Shown: in pieces, positions 25,794 to 34,396 of the stretch | How the letters are laid out: every line of letters starts with the position of its first letter | Position numbering within the stretch: the stretch's first letter is position 1 | The notes under the pieces: generated by a model | What the model was told of the DNA's origin: nothing | The model's input: only the letters and a program-made list of their open reading frames with translations | The model's database searches: none | Source: Herbaspirillum seropedicae | Lineage (GTDB): Bacteria; Pseudomonadota; Gammaproteobacteria; Burkholderiales; Burkholderiaceae_D | DNA length: 64,000 nucleotides | Direction: 5' to 3' | NCBI RefSeq assembly: GCF_001040945.1 | Contig: NZ_CP011930.1 | Coordinates: 2,705,704-2,769,703, forward strand | Translations under genes and position numbers: made by a program

Positions 25794-25807
25794 CTGATGC
25801 AGGTCAA
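25794..25807. promoter_or_regulatory. Fnr-type box upstream of hemerythrin gene
   Basis: CTGATGCAGGTCAA fits CTGAT-N4-GTCAA. Its centre is about 87 bp before the minus-strand hemerythrin start. Confidence 0.6.
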
Positions 25808-25846
25808 ATTCAGGGCCGTCGATCCAGAGGGTGAGCACTGCGCACT

Positions 25847-25860
25847 TTGACCTAAATCAG
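25847..25860. promoter_or_regulatory. Fnr-type box upstream of dksA-like / phaC / fabI / pta operon
   Basis: TTGACCTAAATCAG fits TTGA(T/C)-N4-ATCA(A/G). Its centre is about 87 bp before the DksA-type ATG. Together with the box at 25794 each divergent gene has its own site. Confidence 0.65.
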
Positions 25861-25940
25861 TGGCGCGATACCGTGCATGGCGCAAAGTGTCCATGCCATG
25901 ACGCGACTCCCCGGCGCGCATGGCCAGACAAGGAGCTTTC

Positions 25941-26273
25941 ATGCGACACCTTTCGACACAACAGCTGGTACGGCTGCGCTCTCTGCTGGATACGGCAGAG
26001 TCCGCGCTACGCCAGCGCATCCAGGCCCAGGACCTCGCCGGCGACGATGGCGAGGATACGGTTGGCGTGCGGCACTTCATGTCCGATCAGGATCTGCACG
26101 AATTGCTGGATATCACCAATGCCCGTGCGCGCATGCAGGACAACAGCTATGGCGTCTGCGTGGACTGCGGCATCGACATCGATGTCGAGCGCCTGCTGGC
26201 CTATCCGACCGCCAAACGTTGCCTGGACTGCCAGCGGCTGCGCGAGCAGCGGCGGGCGCACCTGCTCTCATGA
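25941..26273 (+). CDS. DksA/TraR-type zinc-finger protein
   Basis: The 110-residue protein has an N-terminal helix pair and a C-terminal zinc finger C-x2-C-x17-C-x2-C (CVDCGIDIDVERLLAYP...), as in short TraR/DksA-family proteins that enter the RNA polymerase secondary channel. AAGGAG precedes the ATG at 25941. Its stop overlaps the PHA synthase start (ATGA), so a transcription factor is coupled to the carbon-storage genes. Confidence 0.87.
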   Translation: MRHLSTQQLVRLRSLLDTAESALRQRIQAQDLAGDDGEDTVGVRHFMSDQDLHELLDITNARARMQDNSYGVCVDCGIDIDVERLLAYPTAKRCLDCQRLREQRRAHLLS

Positions 26274-28042
26274 ACGGGCCGGAAAACCGGGAACCCCTGG
26301 CGGTGGCCGGATTGCAGGAGGCGGCCATCCCGGTCGCGCCGACCGTCCGGCTGGACAGGCAGATCCACGCCGCACTGGCGCGCGCCAGCGGCTCGCTCTC
26401 GCTGGTCTCGGGCTTGCTCGCCGTCACTGACTGGGCCGCGCACCTGGCGGTCTCTCCGGGCAAACGTCTGGAATTGCTCTGCCTGGCGCTGCAGCAGGCC
26501 AACCACCTGCTGCATTACATCAGCCGGTCGAGCTCGTCTGATCCGGACAGCCCTTCGATGCTGCCGGTCGCCGATCGCCGCTTCAGCAACCCGGACTGGC
26601 AGCGATGGCCTTTCAACCTGTGGCACCAGAGCTTCCTGCTGGCCGAGCAATGGTGGGCGGCGGCGACCCGCGATGTATGGGGCGTGGAAAAGCACCATGC
26701 CGATCTGGTCGCGTTCGCTGCGCGCCAGTGCCTGGATGTCTTTTCGCCCAGCAACCAGCTGTTGACCAATCCAGAGGTGCTGCGGATCACGATGGAACAA
26801 CGCGGCGCCAACCTGCTGATGGGCATGCAGAATTGCATGAACGACATGATCGGCCTCTTGCTGGAGAAGCCCGCCAGCACGGCCCGCACCTTCATGCCTG
26901 GCAGGGACGTGGCGGTCTCGCCCGGCAAGGTGGTGTTGAGAAACCGCATCATGGAACTGATCCGCTATGCGCCCGCTACCGAGACGGTCTGTCCGGAACC
27001 CCTGCTGCTCATCCCCGCCTGGATCATGAAGTACTACATCCTGGACCTCTCCCCCGCCAACTCGCTGATCCGCTATCTGGTCGAGAAAGGCCATACGGTA
27101 TTCTGCGTGTCGTGGAAAAATCCCGCCCCTGCTGACCGCGACCTCAGCATGGACGACTATCTCGACAGCGGCTTTCATGCCGCGCTGGATGCGGTGAACA
27201 GCGCCTGTCCCGACCGCAAGGTGCATGGGGTGGGCTATTGCCTGGGCGGCACCCTGCTCTCCATTGCCGCAGCCGCCATGGCGCGCGATGGGGACCAGCG
27301 GCTGGCGTCGTTGACCTTGCTGGCCGCCCAGACCGACTTCACTGAACCGGGAGAGCTGGGTCTGTTCATCGATGAAAGCCAGATCAGCCTGCTGGAAGCC
27401 CAGATGCAACAGGCCGGCACCCTGAGCCAGAGCCAGATGGCGGCCGCCTTCCAGATGTTGCGCTCGTACGACCTGCTGTGGTCGCGTGTGATACGGCAGT
27501 ACCTGATGGGCGTTCCGGCGCACAACAGCGACCTCATGGAGTGGAACGCAGACGCCACGCGCATGCCAGCCCTCATGCATTCGCAATACCTGCGCCGCCT
27601 GTTTCTGGACGACGATCTCAGCGAAGGCCGCTATGAGGTCGATGGCAAGCCGGTGCTGCTTGCCGATGTCAACCTGCCGGTCTTCCTCGTCGGCACCGTC
27701 CGGGACCATGTTGCGCCCTGGCGTTCGGTCTACAAGCTGCACTCCCTGTGCCCGGCGGAAATCACCTTCGTGCTGGCCAGCGGTGGCCACAATGCGGGCA
27801 TCGTCAGTCCTCCCGGTCATCCGCGCAGTCAATTCCAGATCAGTACGCGCGCCGCGGGCGCATCGTACAGGTCCGCCGATGAGTGGATGGCGGGCACCTC
27901 CGTGACCACGGGATCGTGGTGGCCGGCCTGGGCCGACTGGCTGGCGCAACGTTCGGGAACGCCCGTGCCTGCGGCAGGCATGGGCTATGACAAGGCGCAC
28001 TCCCTGGCCGATGCGCCCGGCAATTACATCATGGAGCAATGA
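26270..28042 (+). CDS. phaC: Poly(3-hydroxyalkanoate) synthase, class I-like
   Basis: The 590-residue enzyme has the N-terminal PhaC domain and an alpha/beta hydrolase core. The lipase-like box is GYCLGG with the acylated Cys at about 323, the Asp is in GTVRDHVAPW and the His in GGHNAGI. It polymerises 3-hydroxyacyl-CoA into storage granules. The ATG at 26270 overlaps the upstream stop. A phasin-like gene is nearby; phaA and phaB are not in the window, so this is probably a second synthase used under low oxygen as an electron sink. Confidence 0.93.
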   Translation: MNGPENREPLAVAGLQEAAIPVAPTVRLDRQIHAALARASGSLSLVSGLLAVTDWAAHLAVSPGKRLELLCLALQQANHLLHYISRSSSSDPDSPSMLPVADRRFSNPDWQRWPFNLWHQSFLLAEQWWAAATRDVWGVEKHHADLVAFAARQCLDVFSPSNQLLTNPEVLRITMEQRGANLLMGMQNCMNDMIGLLLEKPASTARTFMPGRDVAVSPGKVVLRNRIMELIRYAPATETVCPEPLLLIPAWIMKYYILDLSPANSLIRYLVEKGHTVFCVSWKNPAPADRDLSMDDYLDSGFHAALDAVNSACPDRKVHGVGYCLGGTLLSIAAAAMARDGDQRLASLTLLAAQTDFTEPGELGLFIDESQISLLEAQMQQAGTLSQSQMAAAFQMLRSYDLLWSRVIRQYLMGVPAHNSDLMEWNADATRMPALMHSQYLRRLFLDDDLSEGRYEVDGKPVLLADVNLPVFLVGTVRDHVAPWRSVYKLHSLCPAEITFVLASGGHNAGIVSPPGHPRSQFQISTRAAGASYRSADEWMAGTSVTTGSWWPAWADWLAQRSGTPVPAAGMGYDKAHSLADAPGNYIMEQ

Positions 28043-28043
28043 G

Positions 28044-28811
28044 ATGAGCTGTTCGCTGGAGGGAAAACGTGGCTTGATCGTGGGCATTGCGGACAAGCAC
28101 AGCATTGCATGGGGCTGTGCGCGCGCTTTGCGGGCGGCCGGCGCCGATCTGGCCGTGACCTGGCTCAACGAGTCGGCGCGGCGGTATGTCGAACCGCTGG
28201 CCGATCAGGTGCAGGCCAGCATCATGTGCGGATTGGATGTCACGCATCCGGGCGAGATGGAACAGGTCTTCGATCTCATCCGGACGCACTGGGGCAGCCT
28301 CGACTTCGTACTCCATTCGATTGCCTTTGCACCGGCGCCTGACCTGCATGGCCGCGTCACGAACTGCTCCTCGCAAGGTTTTTCCCTTGCCATGGACGTC
28401 TCATGCCATTCCTTCATCAGGATGGCCCGCCTCGCCGAGCCCCTGATGAAGAATGGCGGCAGCCTGCTCACCATGAGTTATATCGGCGCCGAAGAAGTCG
28501 TCGTCAACTACGGCGTGATGGGACCCGTCAAGGCCGCGCTCGAATCCGCCGTACGCTACCTGGCCATGGAGCTGGGACCGGCGGGCATCCGGGTCAATGC
28601 CGTTTCGCCCGGCCCACTGGCGACCCGCGCCGCCTCCGGCCTGAATTGCTTCGAGCAGTTCCTCACCGATGCCGCCAGACGCTCTCCCTTACGTCGCCTG
28701 GCCAACATCGACGATGTCGGCGACATGTGCAGCTTTCTGGTCAGCGATGCGGCCAGCGTCATCACCGGCAATACCCTCTACGTGGACGCTGGCTACCATA
28801 TCGTTGCTTAG
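28044..28811 (+). CDS. fabI: Enoyl-ACP reductase (NADH), FabI type
   Basis: The 255-residue protein is an atypical short-chain reductase of the FabI group: start GKRGLIVGIADKHSIAWGCA, and the active site Y-x6-K in NYGVMGPVKAALES with the upstream Tyr in SYIGAEE. FabI reduces trans-2-enoyl-ACP in the last step of fatty-acid elongation. It begins two bases after phaC. As a gene in a stress operon it is likely a second copy beside a housekeeping fabI; possible uses are NADH reoxidation or supply for the PlsC/AMP-ligase fusion. Confidence 0.9.
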   Translation: MSCSLEGKRGLIVGIADKHSIAWGCARALRAAGADLAVTWLNESARRYVEPLADQVQASIMCGLDVTHPGEMEQVFDLIRTHWGSLDFVLHSIAFAPAPDLHGRVTNCSSQGFSLAMDVSCHSFIRMARLAEPLMKNGGSLLTMSYIGAEEVVVNYGVMGPVKAALESAVRYLAMELGPAGIRVNAVSPGPLATRAASGLNCFEQFLTDAARRSPLRRLANIDDVGDMCSFLVSDAASVITGNTLYVDAGYHIVA

Positions 28812-28865
28812 GCGGGCGCCGCGCTGGCGACCTTTTTTTGCTGAGACCCACGCAAGGAGCTCAAG

Positions 28866-30320
28866 ATGGCCGATTCTCTTCCCGCCCCTGTTGTCGCTGA
28901 CAAGGATGCCCACGCTTCCGACGACGTGCTCGGCCTGATCCGCAACCGCATCTTCTCCGAGATTGCCGTGGGTGATTCGGCCACGATCACCCGCACCCTG
29001 ACCCTGGCTGATATCCAGCTCTTCGCCGTCATCTCGGGCGACGCCAACCCGCAGCACCTCGACCTGGCCTTTGCCAAGGAAACGCGCTTCCATGGCCTGA
29101 TTGCCCACGGCATGTTCGGTGGCGCGCTGATCTCGGCGGTGCTGGGCACCCGCCTGCCAGGGCCCGGGACGATCTATCTTGGGCAGACCTTGCGCTTTGT
29201 CGCACCCGTTCGTATCGGCGACACCTTACGCACCACGGTCACCGTGAAGGAACGCGACGAAGCCAGGAAATTGCTGACGCTGGCATGCGCCTGCATCAAC
29301 CAGGACGGGGTGACGGTGATCGAGGGAGAAGCCAAGGTCCTTGCGCCCACCGAACCTATCCTCCGCAGGCGCACCAGCCTGCCGGAGGTGAGCATGAAGA
29401 TGGGCGATGCGGACCTCCAGCTCTTGCTGGAGCACGCCAGGAAGCCGGGGCCGGCCCCGGTGGCGGTCGTGCATCCCTGCGATGAGCTCAGTCTGGCTGC
29501 GGTGCTCGACGCCCATGCCGCCGGGCTCATCTCGCCCATCCTGGTAGCGCCGCGAAGCCGGCTGCTGGCGCTGGCCGAGTCTCACAAGCTCGACATTTCC
29601 GCTTTTCCTCTGGAAGACGTGCCGCATAGTCACGCTGCGGCAGCGCGGGCCATCGAACTGGTGATGCATGGCAAGGTCGAGATGCTGATGAAGGGAAGCC
29701 TGCACACGGAGGAATTCATGGGCGCCGTGGTCGCCTGTCCGGGGCTGCATACCAAGCGGCGGATGAGCCATTGCTATCTGATGCAGACGCCCTCCTATCC
29801 CCGCCCCTTCATCATCACTGATGCAGCGGTCAACATCGAGCCGGGCTTGGCGGAGAAGGCGGACATCATCCGCAATGCCATTGAGCTGGCGCATGTCATC
29901 GGTGTGAAGACACCGAAAGTCGCCATCCTGGCCGCCGTCGAAACCGTCAATCCACGCATGCCGGCCACGCTGGACGCGGCGGCATTGTGCAAGATGGCCG
30001 ATCGCGGTCAGATCACCGGCGCGATACTGGACGGCCCGCTGGCCTTCGACAACGCGGTCTCGCCCGTTTCCGCAAGGGTCAAGGGCATCCGCTCGGAAGT
30101 GGCCGGCCAGGCAGACATCCTGGTCGTGCCAGACCTGGAAAGCGGCAATCTGCTGGCCAAGCAGCTTGAGTACATGGGAGGCGCCATCAGCGCCGGGCTG
30201 GTGCTCGGCGCAAGGATTCCGCTGATCCTGACCAGCCGCGCCGATTCGCGCGAGACCCGGCTGGCCTCCTGCGCCGTGGCGCGCATGCTTGCGCAACATT
30301 ATCGTAGTGCGCCGCCTTGA
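28866..30320 (+). CDS. Bifunctional MaoC-like enoyl-CoA hydratase / phosphate acetyl(butyryl)transferase
   Basis: The 484-residue product joins a MaoC hot-dog hydratase (about 25-165, with the catalytic D-x4-H pattern in SGDANPQHLD) to a PTA/PTB transferase (about 190-480, with DAAVNIEPGLAEKADIIRNA). This fusion is common in Burkholderiales stress and anaerobic loci, where it is usually followed by acetate kinase. Here no ackA follows: after the stop come a small ORF and an unrelated LysR gene. It would interconvert acyl-CoA and acyl phosphate; ATP formation needs a kinase from elsewhere. Confidence 0.92.
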   Translation: MADSLPAPVVADKDAHASDDVLGLIRNRIFSEIAVGDSATITRTLTLADIQLFAVISGDANPQHLDLAFAKETRFHGLIAHGMFGGALISAVLGTRLPGPGTIYLGQTLRFVAPVRIGDTLRTTVTVKERDEARKLLTLACACINQDGVTVIEGEAKVLAPTEPILRRRTSLPEVSMKMGDADLQLLLEHARKPGPAPVAVVHPCDELSLAAVLDAHAAGLISPILVAPRSRLLALAESHKLDISAFPLEDVPHSHAAAARAIELVMHGKVEMLMKGSLHTEEFMGAVVACPGLHTKRRMSHCYLMQTPSYPRPFIITDAAVNIEPGLAEKADIIRNAIELAHVIGVKTPKVAILAAVETVNPRMPATLDAAALCKMADRGQITGAILDGPLAFDNAVSPVSARVKGIRSEVAGQADILVVPDLESGNLLAKQLEYMGGAISAGLVLGARIPLILTSRADSRETRLASCAVARMLAQHYRSAPP

Positions 30321-30401
30321 TCGACTGGTCAGTCGACTGGAAAGCTGCTACGACGATTGCTCCAGTTGCCAGTTGCTGCAGTTGATCCTGAACGGCAATC
30401 G

Positions 30402-30497
30402 TCAGTCCTGGACGACATACTGAACAACGAAGTAGAAGACGACATAGACGATCAGTAGCGCCATGGCAGTCAAGCCCGCAATGAGAGGAATGCGCAT
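30402..30497 (-). CDS. Possible 31-residue single-helix membrane protein
   Basis: A frame of 31 codons (MRIPLIAGLTAMALLIVYV...) encodes one hydrophobic helix with a short polar end. A purine-rich AGGGA lies just before the ATG. The open frame runs longer upstream, so another start is possible. The 400 bp between pta and the LysR gene hold nothing else I can support. Confidence 0.35.
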   Translation of the reverse strand: MRIPLIAGLTAMALLIVYVVFYFVVQYVVQD

Positions 30498-30720
30498 TTC
30501 CCTGTCCTGAGATAGAGAGATGGAGAACGCAAGGCCGGTGGCGTTTGACGCCAGGTCGGCCTGCGGATGTCTGCTCATCCTGCGCCTGCCCGGAAATGGA
30601 TTGCTGACCAAGATCAATAAAAATGGCGGGACTATCTGCGCTTGCCTTTTTTCTTCGGACTGAACGCGGGTGCCCATCAACATGACCACGCGAAGAAGAA
30701 AAGATACCCAGCCTCATGCG

Positions 30721-31614
30721 TCAGTCGTCGCCTTCATGCTCCCGGATCATGTCGTAGAGCGCCTGTGCCGCCGGTGACAGATGCGCGGCCTTGCGCGTGA
30801 TGAGGACAAGACTGCGAGAAACCACCGGGTCCACCAGTTCTATCACCCGCACCGTGGGATAAGCGCCTTCCTGTATGGCCAGCTTGGGCACGACAGCCAC
30901 GCCCACACCTTGGGCCACCAGTCCCACCGCCGTCGAACTGCGCTGTACTTCGTAGAAGGAGCGCAATGCAAAGCCATTGGCTTTGAGCGTCGGATCAAGC
31001 AAGGCCCGATTGCTGCTCACCTCGCCGGCAAAGATCAGTGGGTAGGACTGCAATTGACGCCAGGCGATGCGGCGCCGTCTGGCCAGGGGATGGTCTTTGG
31101 GGCAAATGAGCACATACCTGTCTTCGGTGAGCGCAACGCTGATGAGCTCGGGATGATGCTCTCCCGCAATATGGATGCCGAATTCCACCTCTCGGCGCAG
31201 CACCGCCTCCGCCACGGCCGATGAGGCGTGATCGAGGATCTTGATGCGGTTGTGCGGATAGCGCGCAGAGTAAGCCTGCAGGATGCGCGGCAGGTATTGC
31301 ACGCCTACGGTGGGTACGCAGGCAATCGAGACATCACCGCGTCGGGCAATACCCGTCTCCCGGATCTCGACGAGCGCCCCGGCCAGTTCGGCCAGGAGCC
31401 GTCGCGCCTGGGGGAGGAAGTCCCGCCCGATCTCCGTGAGCGCGATGGAACGTGTGGTGCGCTCTATCAGCGTTACACCCAGAAAATCCTCGAGCTTGCG
31501 CAAACGCAGCGTCACTGCCGTCTGTGTCACATGCAATGCGCCTGCGGCCCCCTGGAAGCTGCCGTGATCGGCAATCGCGACAAATGCCTGCACACCGAGG
31601 ATGTCGATTTTCAT
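30721..31614 (-). CDS. LysR-family transcriptional regulator
   Basis: The 297-residue protein has the N-terminal winged HTH (about 4-62, ADHGSFQGAAGALHVTQTAVTLR-like pattern) and a LysR substrate-binding domain (about 90-290). It is divergent from the trans-aconitate methyltransferase gene across 137 bp, the usual layout for a LysR regulator and its target. No clear ribosome-binding site precedes the ATG. The effector is unknown. Confidence 0.9.
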   Translation of the reverse strand: MKIDILGVQAFVAIADHGSFQGAAGALHVTQTAVTLRLRKLEDFLGVTLIERTTRSIALTEIGRDFLPQARRLLAELAGALVEIRETGIARRGDVSIACVPTVGVQYLPRILQAYSARYPHNRIKILDHASSAVAEAVLRREVEFGIHIAGEHHPELISVALTEDRYVLICPKDHPLARRRRIAWRQLQSYPLIFAGEVSSNRALLDPTLKANGFALRSFYEVQRSSTAVGLVAQGVGVAVVPKLAIQEGAYPTVRVIELVDPVVSRSLVLITRKAAHLSPAAQALYDMIREHEGDD

Positions 31615-31623
31615 AAGGAAAAC

Positions 31624-31642
31624 TTATTAATCTTCGAAATAA
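31624..31642. promoter_or_regulatory. Candidate LysR operator
   Basis: TTATT-N9-AATAA is an A+T-rich dyad with a T-N11-A-like core just upstream of the LysR start, in the shared divergent region. It is a candidate only by position and symmetry. Confidence 0.35.
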
Positions 31643-31751
31643 TTTCATTTTACCGTTTCTTCTGAAGCGCTCAAGATACCAGGCAGCCAAGAGAAAACGA
31701 CCCGGCGCATGCAGACGTCGGCCCGAATCAGACAATGACCCAGGAGCAGCC

Positions 31752-32555
31752 ATGCAAGACTCTCAAGACATCATGCAACCCCAGGTCCAGTGGGACGTCA
31801 GCCAGTATCTGCGTTTCGGCGGCGAGCGCCTGCGCCCGGCCCTGGACCTGATGTTGCATCTGCCCACGCAGACTCCCGCGCGCATCCTCGACCTGGGATG
31901 CGGCGCCGGCAACCTCAGCGCCATCCTGCAGCAGCGCTGGCCAACGGCCGAGGTGCTCGGTGTCGATGGCTCCGAAGACATGCTGGCCAAGGCGCGCATG
32001 AACGTGCCGCAGGGCCGCTTCATCGCCGCCGACCTGAATCATTGGACGCCCGCGCACAAGCTGGATCTGATCTATACCAATGCCACCTTGCAGTGGCTGC
32101 CCGATCACGCGCAACTGTTCCCACGGCTGCTGTCCTTTTTGAATCCTGGCGGTTGCCTGGCGGTGCAGATGCCGGTCATGCATGACGCGCCCTTGCGACG
32201 GGCGCAGGTGGAGCTGGCGCGATCGCCCGCCTATGCCGACGTGCTGGGCGAGGTGTCGGAACGGCGCAATGTCCTGGAGATGGGCGGCTATTACGACCTG
32301 CTGCGACCGCGGGTGGCTAGCCTGGACATCTGGCAGACCACCTACCTGCACATCCTCACGGGTGCCGACCCGGTACTGGAATGGGCCAGCGGCAGCAGCC
32401 TGCGCCCCTATCTTGAGAAACTGGCGGGAGAGCAGCTGCAGGCCTTCCGCGCCGATTATGCGCGCCGGATGCAATTGGCTTACCCGCCCAGCGCCGATGG
32501 CAGCACGCTGCTGCCGTTTCAGCGCATGTTCATCGTGGCGAGCTTGCCGGGGTGA
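31752..32555 (+). CDS. tam: Trans-aconitate 2-methyltransferase
   Basis: The 267-residue class I methyltransferase has the SAM motif ILDLGCGAGN (about 47-56) and the family markers QWDVSQYLRF at the start, YTNATLQWLPDH in the middle and WASGSSLRPYL near the end, as in Tam. It methylates trans-aconitate, an inhibitor of aconitase, using SAM. AGGAG precedes the ATG. It is probably controlled by the divergent LysR regulator. Confidence 0.9.
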   Translation: MQDSQDIMQPQVQWDVSQYLRFGGERLRPALDLMLHLPTQTPARILDLGCGAGNLSAILQQRWPTAEVLGVDGSEDMLAKARMNVPQGRFIAADLNHWTPAHKLDLIYTNATLQWLPDHAQLFPRLLSFLNPGGCLAVQMPVMHDAPLRRAQVELARSPAYADVLGEVSERRNVLEMGGYYDLLRPRVASLDIWQTTYLHILTGADPVLEWASGSSLRPYLEKLAGEQLQAFRADYARRMQLAYPPSADGSTLLPFQRMFIVASLPG

Positions 32556-32608
32556 TGGGATGTCCTTGGAGATTGAACGAATGCGCCGTCCTATCAATGC
32601 CTTCGCCG

Positions 32609-33523
32609 TCAGGCGCGCTTACGCTCTGCACTTGCGTAAAGTGCGTAGAGACCGGGGGGCTGTCCGACCTGCCTTGTGAAGGCGACGCTGAAGGCGCTGG
32701 TCGATCCATAGCCGGTGCGTTCGGCAATCTCTGACACCGACAATTCGCCACGGCGCAGGAGTTCCCTGGCGATTTCCATCCGCCACGCAAGGAGGTACGC
32801 CATCGGAGCGACCCCCAGCGTTCGCGTGAATCGCTCAAAGAAACTTGAACGCGATAGTGCAGCGATCCTGGCGAGCTGGGCAACCGACCAACGCTGCTCA
32901 ATGCGCGCGTGCATGTGCTTCAACGCGACTGCCAAACGCTCATCACCCAGTCCACGGAGCAAGCCTGGCGGGGCGCTTGTCGATGTGCTTGAACGCATGG
33001 CCTCTACAAGCAGCATTTCGGCCAGCCGGGAGAGCATGAACTCGCTGCCGGGTTTCCCGCCCGAGGCTTCTTCGCCCACCATCTGCACCAGCTGCGACAG
33101 CCGCGTCGAACCCTGGACATGCACGACTTTCGGCAGCAACGACACCAACAAGCTCGGATCGGCGCAGCCGAATTCGAACGACCCACCCAATGAACGCATG
33201 TCGGGCTGTCCAGTCTGCTCGCCATAGCGTAATTCCAGGCCCTCCGGCACCTTGTTGGGATCCAGGTGGACTGGGGGCGCGGGAACGAAGCTGGATATCG
33301 TGAAGCCGGGTGTCGTGGGCAGCAATACGAAATCGCCAGCGCTGAGCGTTGTCGGCTCCTGTTCATCGACGGCCAGCCGACAACTGCCTTCCAGCATGAT
33401 GCAGAAGCTAGGCTTGCCGAACTCAGAGTAACGCACCGCCCAATTGCCTTTGCCGCTGATCAGATTGGCGAACACTGCCTGCGGGCGGAGCAAGCGGACA
33501 ACTTCTGAGAGAGGATCACTCAT
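32609..33523 (-). CDS. AraC-family regulator with cupin N-terminal domain
   Basis: The 304-residue protein has an N-terminal cupin-like domain (about 5-190, start DPLSEVVRLLRPQ) typical of AraC proteins that pair with oxidoreductases, and a C-terminal AraC HTH (about 200-300, AALSRSSFFERFTRTLGVAPMAYL-like pattern with the second helix GYGSTSAFSVAF). It is divergent from the SDR gene, its likely target. The ligand is unknown. Confidence 0.9.
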   Translation of the reverse strand: MSDPLSEVVRLLRPQAVFANLISGKGNWAVRYSEFGKPSFCIMLEGSCRLAVDEQEPTTLSAGDFVLLPTTPGFTISSFVPAPPVHLDPNKVPEGLELRYGEQTGQPDMRSLGGSFEFGCADPSLLVSLLPKVVHVQGSTRLSQLVQMVGEEASGGKPGSEFMLSRLAEMLLVEAMRSSTSTSAPPGLLRGLGDERLAVALKHMHARIEQRWSVAQLARIAALSRSSFFERFTRTLGVAPMAYLLAWRMEIARELLRRGELSVSEIAERTGYGSTSAFSVAFTRQVGQPPGLYALYASAERKRA

Positions 33524-33547
33524 ATCGGACGATCTCTAAAATGATAC

Positions 33548-33570
33548 GGACTATTTTATATCGATAGTCC
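33548..33570. promoter_or_regulatory. Inverted repeat, candidate AraC operator
   Basis: GGACTAT at 33548-33554 and ATAGTCC at 33564-33570 form a perfect 7-bp dyad with a nine-base A+T-rich spacer, centred between the divergent AraC and SDR genes. Confidence 0.5.
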
Positions 33571-33621
33571 AGGAAGAATTCCCTATCATCCTTTCCGAAT
33601 CAACCTATCTCGGAGCAAAAC

Positions 33622-34365
33622 ATGAATACTGTATTGATCACTGGCTGTTCATCCGGCTATGGTCTGGAAACTGCACGTCACTTCCTGGCAAACGGCTGGA
33701 AGGTCATCGCTACCATGCGGTCGCCTCGCTTTGACCTCCTTTCACCCTCCGACAACCTGTGCATCCTGCCGCTGGACGTGAGCCAGCCCGACAGCATCAA
33801 GCAAGCCTTGGAGGCCGCTGGCCCCATCGACGTGCTGGTCAACAATGCCGGCATCGGCCTGTTCGGTGCATTCGAAGCCACTCCCATGTCCACGGTGCGG
33901 GAGATCTTCGAGACCAATACGTTCGGGGTCATGGCGATGTGCCAGGCAGTGATTCCACAGTTTCGCGAGCGAGGCGACGGCGTAATCATCAACGTCACAT
34001 CTAGCGCGACGCTGGCCGCTTTTCCGCTGGTAGCTGCCTACACAGCCAGCAAGACCGCTATTGAAGGCTTCACGGCGTCGCTGGCGCATGAACTGAAGGC
34101 TGTGGGGGTGCGGGTGAAGCTGGTCGAGCCCGGCTATGGGCCTTCCACGAGTTTTGCCACCAACGGGCAGCAGCGCATGCAGGGCCTCATCACGGAACCC
34201 TACGAGTCCTTTGCCCATGAAGTGTTCGCAGGTTTCGGGCAGCTCACCGTCGTGACCGCCGCGACGGATGTCGCCCAATGCATCTGGGACGCCGCCAAGG
34301 ACACCTCCGACCGGCTGCATTTCCCGGCGGGCCCCGACGCCGTTGCACTGGCGCAGCTTGCCTGA
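33622..34365 (+). CDS. Short-chain dehydrogenase/reductase
   Basis: The 247-residue classical SDR has the cofactor loop TGCSSGYG (about 8-15), NNAG at about 73-76, the catalytic Ser in NVTSSAT and Y-x3-K in YTASKTA (about 140). It uses NAD(P)H to act on an unknown alcohol or ketone. The arrangement with a divergent cupin-AraC regulator is typical of inducible SDRs of this kind. Confidence 0.9.
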   Translation: MNTVLITGCSSGYGLETARHFLANGWKVIATMRSPRFDLLSPSDNLCILPLDVSQPDSIKQALEAAGPIDVLVNNAGIGLFGAFEATPMSTVREIFETNTFGVMAMCQAVIPQFRERGDGVIINVTSSATLAAFPLVAAYTASKTAIEGFTASLAHELKAVGVRVKLVEPGYGPSTSFATNGQQRMQGLITEPYESFAHEVFAGFGQLTVVTAATDVAQCIWDAAKDTSDRLHFPAGPDAVALAQLA

Positions 34366-34396
34366 GGGCGACCGCCTCCGTGACGCGCCTACCGCC

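Noticed and set aside
25877..26269. N-terminal extension of PHA synthase upstream of 26270
   Set aside because: The extension overlaps the whole DksA-type zinc-finger gene in another frame and has no family resemblance. The ATG at 26270 gives a normal synthase.
26201..28168. Minus-strand frame of 655 codons opposite phaC
   Set aside because: phaC has its catalytic Cys, Asp and His and an ATGA link to the DksA-type gene; the opposite frame has no family motif.
30340..30420. Complementary arms CGATTGC/GCAATCG after pta as a terminator
   Set aside because: The arms are about 40 bases apart and no T-run follows, so a stable terminator hairpin is unlikely.
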